Part shown: positions 1 to 9,860 of the stretch, in pieces
Layout of the letters: the number at the start of each line of letters is the position of its first letter
How positions within the stretch are numbered: the first letter of the stretch is position 1
Assembly: GCA_949358305.1 (NCBI GenBank)
Contig: OX442314.1
Coordinates: forward strand, 61,265,369 to 61,329,368
Direction of reading: 5' to 3'
Source: Strigamia acuminata
Lineage: Eukaryota; Arthropoda; Chilopoda; Geophilomorpha; Linotaeniidae
DNA: 64,000 bases
Notes under the pieces: model-generated
What the model saw: only the letters and a program-made list of their open reading frames with translations
Database searches by the model: none
Told to the model about the DNA's origin: nothing
Program-made: the position numbers and the translations under genes

Positions 1-57
1 GATTTGTAAAACGCACAAACCACTAGATCAAAGCTATCAAAAAATTTTTCTCCCCAG

Positions 58-427
58 ATTACCGTACATAGACCAACTGCAGTATCCCATGTGCAACACT
101 TCTCAATCGGCGAAAATGACTGATTCTATCTACAAAAAGACTTTTCTTGACACAAATGTAAAAGATGAATGTCAATGTCATATTCCCTGCAAAGAATCCA
201 AGTACTATAGCTTGGCACAAATTACAAGTAACAGTAGTCCTCTGATCAATGGAATAGGCCATTTTTTCGAAACAAACAAAATTCAAATTTTTATTGACCG
301 GCTTGAATATGACATTATCTCATTCATATGCGACATTGGAAATATTTTAAGTTTATCGCTAGGTCTGTCAATTTTGAGTGTGGCAAGAAAAATAGAAAAA
401 CTAATTTTTCAACATCATCAGCAATAA
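58..427 (+). CDS. DEG/ENaC (pickpocket-like) sodium channel, terminal exon only
   Basis: This is the 3' end of an amiloride-sensitive-type cation channel gene whose earlier exons lie outside the window. A pyrimidine-rich stretch ending in AG at 56-57 is the likely splice acceptor; the frame is then open to the TAA at 425-427. The translation carries the cysteine-rich end of the extracellular domain (CQCHIPC, matching the family's CxCxxPC) and then the second membrane segment with its short conserved turn (DIGNILSLSLGLSILS, comparable to the family's GGLLGLFLG motif). The cytoplasmic tail is very short. The ATG at 89 is internal, not a start. The family forms trimeric plasma-membrane channels; subunit and ligand cannot be told from this piece. 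Family call is fairly sure; whether the upstream gene is intact is unknown. Confidence 0.75.
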
Positions 428-723
428 TATCATTCGGATGGGATTTCAACATCAAAAAAATATAAAAGTATTACCTAACGCATTTACCTAAATTTTTTAA
501 TATTGTCCATTTGCACACAAATATTTGATAGGAATTATTGAAATTAGACTCAAATTCAAACAGTGATGCAACCTAATTCATGTAATTCTAAAAAAAATTA
601 CAAATAATTTATTCCTGGATAAACCACAATAATAATTAACTTTTTAAATATTTATCCTATTTTAATTGCAATTAAAACTTGATATTTTGTTACTGAGCAA
701 TTTTGCTCCCTTTCTTCGATTTA

Positions 724-806
724 TAAATAAATGTCAATACTTTAAGTCTATCACTAGATGTGTGAATATTGAGTTTGGCAAAAAAAAATGGAGAAAGATT
801 GTTTTT
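724..806 (+). pseudogene. Decayed copy 1 of the DEG/ENaC last-exon end
   Basis: About 75 bases align with 343-418 of the channel exon (shared words TTTAAGT, TATCRCTAG, GAGT-TGGCAA), with many substitutions and no usable reading frame. The 3' flank is duplicated too: CAACCTAATTCAT occurs at about 567 and again at about 941. This is a relic of a tandem duplication of the exon end plus 3' UTR. Confidence 0.5.
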
Positions 807-1039
807 CGACATCAGAAAACACCAAATGAATTGTGTTTTAATATTCAGAAAAGAACAAGAGCATAATCTGTACAAATTTTATTCCGATTTTAAATATTAT
901 TTATTTGTAAACCAATAGTTTTTAGCAAAATTGAGTGTTGCAACCTAATTCATACACTTCTAACCAAAAAATATATGTTTCTTCAATGCTCAAGCATATA
1001 AAATTTGGTGATGTGCTGCTGTTTTGGGTGTTTTTAATA

Positions 1040-1150
1040 GTTTTTAAGGCGATTTATGCATTCTATTTATATATGAAATCGGAAATGGAACATTTTAAGT
1101 TTATCGCTACGTCTGCCAATATTGAGTGTGGCAAGAAACAAAACTTTAAT
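1040..1150 (+). pseudogene. Decayed copy 2 of the DEG/ENaC last-exon end
   Basis: This segment contains TTTTAAGTTTATCGCTA and ATTGAGTGTGGCAAGAAA, nearly identical to the channel exon at 347-391, and looser similarity upstream. The frame is not maintained. With the preceding copy it makes three units spaced about 350-390 bp apart. Confidence 0.5.
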
Positions 1151-1334
1151 AACAACCAAAACCATATTAATTGAATTGTAATAATATTGTATTTCAAATA
1201 TGTTATCTCAATTTTCAAATACGAACAATTTGAACAATAGTGTTCTCTAGTAATTTCTGTAATTACACTCGAAATTGAGTGGTCAAACAAAATTCCCGCA
1301 CTAATCTTACTACAATGTATTCATGCATAATTTT

Positions 1335-2205
1335 TTCCTGCACAATGACAAATTATTCATGCACAATGACAAATTATTCACGCACAATGACAAATTATTC
1401 ATGCACAATGACAAATTATTCATGCATAATGTATTCCTGCACAATTTATTCCTGCACAATTTATTCATGCACAATGATAATTTATTCATGCAGAATGACA
1501 ATTTATTCATGCACAATGACAATTTATTCATGCACAATGACCATTTATTCATGCACAATGACAATTTATACGTGCACAATGACAATTTATTCATGCACAA
1601 TTTATTCATGTACAATGACAAATTATTCATGCACAATGACAATTTATTCCTGCACAATGACAATTTATTCATGTACAATGACAATTTATTCATGCACAAT
1701 GACAAACTATTCATGCACAATGACAAATTATTCATGCACAATGACAAATTATTCATGAATAATGACAATTTATTCATGCACAATGACGAATTATTCATGC
1801 ACAATGACAAATTATTCATGAATAATGTATTCCTGCACAATTTATTCCTGCACAATGACAATTTATTCATGCACAATTTATTCATGCACAATGACAAATT
1901 ATTCATGCACAATGACAATTTATTCATGCATAATTTATTCATGTACAATGACAAATTATTTATGCACAATGACAATTTATTCATGCATAATTTATTCATG
2001 TACAATGACAAATTATTCATGCACAATTTATTCATGCACAATTTATTCATGCACAATTTATTCATGCACAATTTATTCATGCAAAATTTATTCATACACA
2101 ATTTATTCATGCACAATTTATTCATGCACAATTTATTCATGCACAATTTATTCATGCAAAATTTATTCATACACAATTTATTCATGCACAATTTATTCAT
2201 GTAAA
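1335..2205 (+). repeat. Minisatellite, mixed 21-bp and 15-bp units
   Basis: The array is built from TTCATGCACAATGACAA followed by TTTA or ATTA (21 bp) in the left part and mostly from TTCATGCACAATTTA (15 bp) in the right part. The short unit is the long one minus six bases. Because both lengths are multiples of three and the units lack stops in several frames, long open frames of low complexity (MHNDKLF, YSCTMTN, CMNKLSL repeats) run through on both strands; I do not regard them as genes. Confidence 0.95.
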
Positions 2206-3430
2206 ATGAAAATTTTTTGGCACAATCAATTAGATTTTGACTCTTTTCTATCAATTCATAACTAAATGTTAATATTACGTTGTATATTTGAGTGACAAAC
2301 TAATAAACCACACTTGAATAAAAAGTGTCAACCTTGATTCATAAGCTTACTAAAAACCATGTAAAACAAACAGGTTGCATTGTTAACGGAGACCAGCACT
2401 GCCCGACCACACTCTCGTGTAACACGCACACACAAAGTGACCATAGTGAGAAACTAGCAACTGAAAACGACTGAAAATTGTATTTTTGGATCTCAAAATT
2501 TTCCGCTGTCCCAAGAAACCTCAAATAATCAAACAAAAACTGCAATGTTCCGTTTTACACCGGATAAGTTTCCATCACTTCATTACCAACAAATCAATTG
2601 GTTCATACATTTTTCTTACCGTACGGTACCTCGTAGTTTTGGCAGCTTCACCGTCATTTTTCAATTTAAATCATTTCAAGATTTCTCCGCTGCGGCATTT
2701 CTGGCAGCTCATTATCATTATCACACGCTTCTATCCTTCTTGGCTTTGCAAATCAAACTGTTCATGTATTCGTTCGATCACGAGACTCATCACAGTGGCT
2801 CTTTTTCAAGTTTGACCCATTTTGGAAAAAACCCAAAAGCCAAATTCGGCCAAAAGTAAAAAAGTGACAAAAACCTGCTGATTAGATGTAAAATGAGCTT
2901 AAAAAAATCGATTAATTATCACATTTGTAGGAATTTGGCACCGTTGCAGAGATATGGGCAGAAAACTGAGTTTTAGAAGAGAAAAGGTGGTCAGAAAACT
3001 CTTTTCTTGGCCCGTATATCTGCAAAGGTGCCAGAAATGCAAATGAGATGTTTGTTGAACCCGGGCGTGCACGAAACCAAAGTTATTGCTCCGCAAAATT
3101 CAAGATTGTGGTCTTCCAGAACCCACAAAAATACAGTTGTCTAACTTCTTAAACAGTGTCCGTGTTGTCCAAGACGTGTGGTAATAAATAGTTTAGGGGG
3201 GTGGTTTATTGTAAATGGGGGTCTAATAAATAAAAATAGTGTGCAAATAATTGGTGTAAACTTAAATATATTTGGGGGGTTATTTAAATTAATTTGGGAG
3301 TGTCAATAATATATCCCCGGAATATAATAGAGACTTCGGATCATTTCTGGTTGACTTTTCAGAGTATAAAAGTGCATGTTAGGTCCGCAAAATTCTTAAC
3401 ACCGACGTTTCAAATATAAAATAACATACT
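2206..3430. other. Intergenic, no gene seen; one hairpin
   Basis: No exon with splice support was found on either strand. An imperfect inverted repeat lies at 2937-2961 and 3009-3033 (GGCACCGTTGCAGAGATAT against GTATATCTGCAAAGGTGCC) with a loop of about 50 bases, probably a fragment of a fold-back element. The stretch 3180-3320 is G/T-rich with loosely repeated GGGGGT and AATAAA words. Confidence 0.4.
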
Positions 3431-3432
3431 CA

Positions 3433-6400
3433 TCAGACAGACAATTTATTCAAATATTCAACTTTTTTCCCTGCGAGCTCTTTTTCACGACAAACATTAA
3501 GCGCTTCGCCGACTTTAATTCTTTCGCCATCGCAAACAGAAAATGCGAAGTCGCTCGGAGCTTCGAAAACCAACACGATCGTCGACCCTAAATTAAATTC
3601 CCCGAACAATTCTCCCTTGCAGATTTTTGCAGCAAAATTGAAATCGTGGTGCGATCCCTTTTTACTCCTCTTACGGTTCGTCTGTAAAGCCTAACAAATT
3701 AATTAATAAAACGTATTTCTAAAAGCAAATGCATTACTTTATCTATTGCAATTCGGATGGATCCAACGTTCGTTGCGCCGATAGCGGCGAAAGCGAAAAA
3801 GCCGTGTTTCCATCGTCCGACGTAAACCACGCGTTCGTTCAAAGTGAATAGTCCCGGAACCCACTGCGCAATTCCCGGGCCTACACTCAACAGATCGCCT
3901 AAAACAAATAATTGCCTCAGAAATTGTTATCGTACACAAGTTTAAGGCTTGTTTACATTTCTGCAAAGAAAAAATAAGAAATAAAAGATGTTTCCCTTTG
4001 TTTGTGTGTGCGGGCAGTGGAACAAACCTAAGTTCCTGGCCACGGTAAATTAATTTTGGTTACCCCCTTTAATCATATAAACCAGCCTTAAATGAGACAA
4101 ATAAAGCAAACACCAGTAAAATGACGGCGGAATGAGATTTCCCAGTCCACCGGTGAATGGAAACGATGGTAATCTCCCGGCGCTAGATAAACAACGTAAT
4201 GGTACAACTCGTTGTTCACGGGGTCCGATAACAGCGATTTGTGGTAAGTTGTTGAATCCTGTAGAAAATGAATGCAATCTGTGAGGAACAATTATCGAAC
4301 GGCCCCTGCACTACTAAACCCCGAATGTACAAACTACAGTCTAAATTCAAAGTCCGCGCAGTAATAGAGGCCAACGAGCTATTCAAGTTTTCATCAAAAG
4401 TTTTATTTTTTGATGAAATCTTACAGTTTAAACTAAAAATTCGAAGATTTCATCAAAAATTCGAAGATTTCCTCAAAAAAATCGAAGATTTCATCCAAAA
4501 ATTCGAAGATTTCATAAAAAAATTCGAAGATTTCATAAAAAAATTCGAAGATTTCATCAAAAAATTCGAAGATTTCATCAAAAAATTCGAAGATTTTATC
4601 AAAAAATTCGAAGATTTCATCAAAAAATTCGAAGATTTCATCAAAAAATTCGAAGATTTCATCAAAAAATTCGAAGATTTCATCAAAAAATCAAAGATTT
4701 CATCAAAAATTAAATATTTCACAAAAAAAAATCAAAGATTTCATCAAAAAATCAAAGATTTCATCAAAAAATCAAAGATTTCATCAAAAAATCAAAGATT
4801 TCATCAAAAAATCAAAGATTTCATCAAAAAATCAAAGATTTCATCAAAAAATCAAAGATTTCATCAAAAAATCAAAGATTTCATCAAAAAATCAAAGATT
4901 TCATCAAAAAATCAAAGATTTCATCAAAAAATCAAAGATTTCATCAAAAAATCAAAGATTTCATCAAAAAATCAAACATTTTATCAAAAAATAGGTCCCC
5001 AAATTGTTCACCCGTGAGTAATTAGAGGCCCATACGCCAAATTTTTCTTTTTTCCGCACAATATTACAGACCCGCGTACAATTAGCACACATACGGTATG
5101 TCCCCTTATTAATCTCTAATAAACAATAAAAACAAGATTAAAAATGTTTTCTTTAATTAGGATGAACAATTTTGCCACCTCGCACACCGTTGTCGGTTCC
5201 ACCAACAATTCCGACTTTCTACCTTTTTGCTTTCCGCTCTCCACGTGTTAGCCCCAAAAAAAGAATCCAACGTGTAAGTCACTCCCTTCACTTGCTCCAA
5301 ACGACAATCATTGACACGGCCGCACTTCATCACGACTCCATCAGCCGGACTCACCTACAATATTTGTTTATTAATTTTCAAAACAAATCAAAATTAAAAA
5401 TAGCCGTCAAATATTTTTCGTTTTATCTTCCACTCACAAGGCAGTCACCGGGATGGATCAACCGAGCGTCAGCTCTGAGACTCCGACGAAAGAATTCCCC
5501 TAAATTCTTGTAACTAGTTAAGTCCACATTTTCGGCTTCCTCCACATTGCATCCAAACGTCTTGGCGTAGAGACTAAATAGCGGCTTTCTCGTCCACACC
5601 GGTAAATTGACGCTGTTGATCCATCCCCACACGCGAGATACAGTTCTCAGCGGCAACACGCGGTAACAAGCAAGCTAAAAAATAAAAATTAAAAACCAAT
5701 TCAAACTTTTTGTTTTAAATAAATCACTTTTCCATTCGTAATCCAGGAATTTTGAACGTTAAGCTTATTTCTAGGCTTAGGATAAATGCATAAATGCGTA
5801 GGAATTATTTTTATTCAATAAAAAGCCGAAATCGGCTATAAATGCATATTTTCCGAAAATCAGAAATAAATGCATAAATCGCCATTTTTCCAGAAAAAAA
5901 CCGCGATTTGCGTCTTTTTTTAACGGTACTTAACACGCACGTATCAATTTTTGCCTTTTTTTAAAGACGTATCAAGTACATATGCTTGCGTTCGTTAAAC
6001 TGAGGACTTCGCCAAAAACAGACACCAGGGGAAGTCACTAAATTAGTGTCTGGAAAAAGTTTTAAGAAATAAACAAATAAAAAAATAAAAAAAATAGATA
6101 ATAATTACTAATTATAATTCATTTACATCAAGAACACTTGGAAATGTCGTTAACTTGTTATTTAACGCCGGATTTCACTCGAATAAATTCTTTTAATTTG
6201 CGCATTTTTATTCAGGCAAATTCCTGGAATTACGCAAAAAATCCGCTCGGTTATTTTTCACCTCCCAATTTGAAACGAGCAGCGGCTCGCTCGATTTCGT
6301 CGATTTAATTTGGTAATATTGTTGATAGCTGATTAAAGCGCATCCAACGATGGTGAAAGGGATCGCCGTCCATCGAATAAACCTCGGCAATTTCTTCGTT

Positions 6401-6939
6401 TTGTTTCTCTTCCATTTGCTTTCTTTACCTAATAGAAAAGAATTGAAAAATTGAAAAATAAACCTCAAAACCACAACATCGTGTTCTATTTAATAATTAA
6501 TTATTATTAATTTTTCTAATTTCGAAAGAAATGAATATAGTCTGACGTATGTACCATAAATGATTAATAAAAATAAAAATTGCAGTAAGAGTGGAGTTCC
6601 CGCAGTCTGGCAAGCAGGCTAGGGCAAAGTAAAATTATGCAAAATAAAAGAATTGCTCGTATACAAAAGTTTGGTAAATTTACACGACGAAATTTAACAA
6701 TTTCCATCAACTTTCAGCAACGAATTCAACTTTACCAGTAAACAGACATCTCTTGCAACTTTTCATTTCACCGCTGAATAAAAAATCAGTTAACGCAGCT
6801 TTTACTTTCCACCTCGACCGAACCTAAAATAAAAACAACGAATTAAAAACCAAACCATAATTCAAACTCGTTTCCCCATTTCTTTCTATACCGTAGAAAG
6901 CACCCCGCCTCTCACTTCCTCCATGATTGAACCCGCCAT
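3433..6939 (-). CDS. PISD: Phosphatidylserine decarboxylase proenzyme, mitochondrial (8 exons, 411 aa)
   Basis: Converts phosphatidylserine to phosphatidylethanolamine at the mitochondrial inner membrane. Coding exons in transcript order: 6939-6892, 6823-6736, 6428-6262, 5674-5438, 5354-5223, 4258-4114, 3898-3738, 3690-3433; all GT-AG, phases agree, 1236 bases in total, close to the human 409-residue protein. The N-terminus is basic, with a membrane segment at about residues 65-80 ([16 protein letters not shown]). Seen next are [21 protein letters not shown]-type linker sequence, EFFRRSL, SPADG (about 182-186), [12 protein letters not shown] (about 249-260, with the expected catalytic His) and EFNLGST (about 357-363). 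By family knowledge the chain self-cleaves between Gly and Ser of LGST, the Ser becoming the pyruvoyl group. For the last exon I chose the acceptor at 3691-3692, which keeps ALQTN; a second AG nine bases on would remove three residues in frame. A second in-frame ATG lies at 6924. TIMM22 lies just upstream on the same strand. Confidence 0.93.
4440..4990. repeat. Minisatellite in PISD intron, 21-bp then 20-bp units
   Basis: The array lies between PISD exons 5 and 6. The left part repeats AATTCGAAGATTTCATCAA plus an A-run (21 bp); the right part repeats ATCAAAGATTTCATCAAAAA (20 bp), nearly identical across more than ten copies. Flanks at about 4310-4380 and 4990-5100 hold GC-rich words (GGCCCCTGCACTACTAAA, AATTAGAGGCCCATACG) typical of the window's short TIR-like elements, so the array appears to sit inside one. 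The long plus-strand frame across it (FIKKFED repeats) is an artefact of the unit. Confidence 0.93.
5765..6010. repeat. Dispersed AT-rich repeat (ATAAATGCATAAAT family) in PISD intron
   Basis: This copy has ATAAATGCATAAATGCGTA and AAAAAGCCGAAATCGGCTAT and lies in the PISD intron between exons 3 and 4. A relative in the opposite sense occurs at about 28245-28340 (ATTTATGCATTTATTTCC and GGCTTTTTATCGAATA). The pair defines a dispersed family; no ends or target duplications were recognised. Confidence 0.5.
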
Positions 6940-7069
6940 ATTGCCGATGCCGATGTCGCCCCCTTGTGACAAAACCACGAATCATAATATGCACGAAACA
7001 AACGAATCAAACGACTTGTTTTCGTAGGAAAAGTTTTATTTCTATTTACATACAAAAAAATGTTACAAA
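6940..7069 (-). promoter_or_regulatory. TIMM22-PISD intergenic gap (3' end of TIMM22, 5' region of PISD)
   Basis: Only 130 bases separate the TIMM22 stop from the PISD start. An AATAAA polyadenylation hexamer on the minus strand (TTTATT at about 7035-7040) lies roughly 30 bases past the TIMM22 stop. The PISD promoter and 5' UTR must therefore fit in the remaining ~95 bases or overlap TIMM22. No TATA box is visible in the correct position. Confidence 0.5.
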
Positions 7070-8922
7070 TCAACGTAAATAATAATCGATCAACGTCGAA
7101 AACGCAGCAAATCCAGCCGCGCCAACTAATCCCGGCTTAAGTCCAGCTAAAATGCAAACCAAGACATTAAAATCGCACTTTTTCACTACAAATAGGGTTT
7201 CTGTTTTCCCATCTTTTTTAATTCCATGTTCCCGGTACCAAAATGGCCGGTACTCCCGGGAAATCGGTACTCTCTGCACCATAATTATTTTCGATGATTT
7301 TCATTGATTTTTCATCATTTTAGACGTTTTTTAATTGTTTTTTCATCATTTTAGGCGTTTTTAATTGATTTTTCATCATTTTAGATGTTTTTAAATTAAT
7401 TTTTCATCATTTTAGGCGTTTTTAAATTGATTTTTCATCATTTTAGGCGTGTTTTAATTGATTTTTCATCATATTAGGCATTTTTAATTGATTTTATATC
7501 ATTTTAGGAGTTTTTTATTATTGATTTTTATCAATTTAGGCATTTTTGTTGTGTTTTAATCATTTTAGACGGTTTTTTGATGGATTATTAATTGTTTTAG
7601 ACATCTGATTAAAACTTAAGACTTTCTTGATGGATTTTCCTTTGTTTTAGATGCGTAAACAATAAAATATCCATCAAGAAACGTATAAAACGACTAAATA
7701 TCCATCAAAGGATGTCTAAAACAAAGAAAAATCAATTAAAATGTCTGAAATAAAGAAAAATCGATAAAAATATGTCTGAAATGATGAAAAATCGATAAAA
7801 ATATGTCTGAAATGATGAAAAATCGATAAAAATATGTCCGAAATGATGAAAAATAGACAAGAAAATGTCTAAAATGATAAAAAATAGACAAGAAAATGTC
7901 TAAAATGATGAAAAATAGACAAGAAAATGTCTAAAATAATAAAAAATAGACAAGAAAATGTCTAAAATGATAAAAAACAGACAAGAAAATGTCTAAAATG
8001 ATGAAAAATAGACAAGTTAATGTCTAAAATGATGAAAAATAAACAAGAAAATGTCTAAAATGATGAAAAATAGACGAGAAAATGTCTAAAATGATGAAAA
8101 ATAGACAAGAAAATGTCTAAAATGACAAAATATATCATATCTGGACCGACCACGTTCGTCAATGCGACCTTATGACTCGTAAAGTCGCAACAACGAAGTG
8201 TTATTTCTGTTATTCTGGCCGTAACTCCAGGTACCGCTAATTTCTTCAAATTTCCCGGTTTCCGGTCCCGTAAAATCCTAACTACAAATATTTCATCACC
8301 TCTTGCCCCGATTAGGCCTCCCGTCACGGCTCCCGCCAACGTCCCATTCTTCCAATCGCTTTTCCCGCGATGCTAAATCAAAAACAAAAAATTTAAAATC
8401 AACAAAAAAAAAAAAAAACCAAAACACTCAAACGTACACTTTCAATCGTGCATTCGGTGGCGGCAAACATCGCTCCGAGCACGGCGAAGTTTTTCGCGTA
8501 CCCGAGCGTTTTTGTTTTCATGTCTTTCAACACTCCGCGCGCGGTTTGTTGTTCGGGGCTGACTCCCGTTATTTGGGGGTCCACGCTGGCCGAAAACAGT
8601 CCGATGGCCGCACCTAATGCGTAACCTGTCGGGAGAAATTGTTATTATTTATTTGCGCTATTTATTTGTATTATTTCGAGTACTCGCCCAGCACACAGCT
8701 CACTAATGTTTTGAACGTGCAACTCTCGAAGCCTCTTTCGACCATCACTTCTTCGCGTGTTTTGATTTGTGTTGGGATCATGGTGGCGGGGATGATTAAT
8801 TTTCCTAGTCTCGCTTTTCTCTCGCCGATTATTAGACTTGATAGTTCATTAAAATCGATGTCTGTTGGTTGTAGCATCGTTTTATCACCTCCAGATTCGT
8901 CCATCTTGTTTTCTCGCAACAT
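7070..8922 (-). CDS. TIMM22: Mitochondrial import inner membrane translocase subunit Tim22 (4 exons, 190 aa)
   Basis: Core channel subunit of the TIM22 complex, which inserts carrier proteins into the mitochondrial inner membrane. Exons in order: 8922-8688, 8625-8438, 8372-8300, 7146-7070; phases agree and total 573 bases (human 194 aa). Recognised segments are [20 protein letters not shown] (TM1 region), [36 protein letters not shown], and the ending [19 protein letters not shown] then DYYLR, matching human GGFAAFSAAIDYYLR. Cysteines in ESCTF and TECTIES correspond to the family's conserved pair. Intron 1 (8626-8687, 62 bp) needs a GC donor (GG|GCGAGT) to keep frame. Intron 3 (about 1.15 kb) contains a large inverted array. 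I chose the ATG at 8922; an in-frame ATG at 8904 is the alternative. Confidence 0.93.
7196..7275 (+). repeat. Fragment of the GTACCAAAATGGCCGGTACT dispersed repeat
   Basis: It carries GTTTCTGTTTTCCC, GGTACCAAAATGGCCGGTAC and CCCGGGAAATCGGTACT. The same order of words occurs at 22055-22130 (same sense) and in reverse complement at about 24955-25030. Here it lies inside TIMM22 intron 3, next to the inverted array. Confidence 0.6.
7285..8135. repeat. Two opposed tandem arrays (long inverted repeat) in TIMM22 intron 3
   Basis: The left half (about 7285-7660) repeats TTTTTCATCATTTTAGGCGT with spacing near 32 bases; the right half (about 7670-8135) repeats AAATGTCTAAAATGATGAA with spacing near 30 bases. 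TTTCATCATTTTAGAC in one half is the reverse complement of GTCTAAAATGATGAAA in the other, so the transcript could fold into a stem several hundred bases long. The right array is more regular than the left. Confidence 0.85.
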
Positions 8923-9125
8923 AGAAAAGGTGGTGTCGCAGGTATCGCTAATCACAGTCACCTAACCTTTCCGAAACGAATGTTTGAGTTTCAACTTCAC
9001 GTGTGATTTGTTCTATGATATTTTTTAATTTTTTCTTTGAATTTTCGCAAACCGAACCTTGAAGTTTTTTTTAATGTGATCATTATTCGTTGGCGACGCA
9101 CCACCTTTTCTATGCTGCGAGCTTG
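8912..9125. repeat. Inverted duplication of the TIMM22 start-codon context
   Basis: The minus-strand sequence around the TIMM22 ATG (CACCACCTTTTCTATGTTGC, 8916-8938) has a plus-strand near-copy at about 9099-9119 (ACCACCTTTTCTATGCTGCG), about 160 bases away and pointing the other way. The plus-strand ATG in the copy opens only seven codons. Confidence 0.6.
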
Positions 9126-9324
9126 TAGGCAATAGTATGATGCAGGCTTTAGCTGCCAGTTCAAATATTTCAAATATTTAAAAAATGTAAACAAGGTTAA
9201 ATGAATTGACTGAATGTTTTTGTACAAAATAAGCGTTTATTCCGATTGGAAAAAATAAATAAATATTTTTTTTTAAAAAAAATAATAAAACAATAAATAT
9301 CGAGTAAACTCTACCGAAACGGAA

Positions 9325-9860
9325 AAGCTTCAACTAAACGCCCGGGCGTTAATTAATTCCCTCCCCCTCCCGACCCCCACCCAAGCGCCTATTTGAACCC
9401 TGGTGCTTATTAGAGCCTACGGTAGTGGAATTTTCACAAAAATCGGTGATTTTTTCACAAAAATCGGTGATTTTTTCACAAAAATCTGTGATTTTTTCAC
9501 AAAAATCTGTGATTTTTTCACAAAAATCGGTGATTTTTTCAGAAAAATCGGTGATTTTTTCACAAAAATCGGTGATTTTTTCACAAAAATCGGTGATTTT
9601 TTCACAAAAATCTGTGATTTTTTCACAAAAATCTGTGATTTTTTCACAAAAATCGGTGATTTTTTCAGAAAAATCGGTGATTTTTTCACAAAAATCGGTG
9701 ATTTTTTCACAAAAATCGGTGATTTTTTCACAAAAATCGGTGATTTTTTCACAAAAATCGGTGATTTTTTCACAAAAATCGGTGGTTTTTTCACAAAAAT
9801 CGGTGATTATTATGATCCCAGGTGATTATTCGACCCCGGCGCTTATTTGAACCGATTCTG
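9325..9860. repeat. TIR-like element containing a 21-bp minisatellite
   Basis: The core (9429-9811) repeats about 18 times a 21-bp unit containing CACAAAAATCGGTGATTTTT, with variants CTGTG and CAGAA. Its flanks read CGCCCGGGCGTTAATTAA and GCGCCTATTTGAACCC on the left and CCCCGGCGCTTATTTGAACC on the right, the vocabulary of the elements at 18612 and 41167. Those elements have the same core motif once (GAAAAATCGGCGATTTTTTG; GAAAAATCGCCAATTTTTTT). Frames across it (FTKIGDF, FSQKSVI) are not genes. Confidence 0.85.

Noticed and set aside
1310-2254. Long open frames on both strands across the 1.3-2.2 kb array
   Set aside because: They are produced by repeat units whose length is a multiple of three; the composition is low-complexity and there is no independent sign of a gene.
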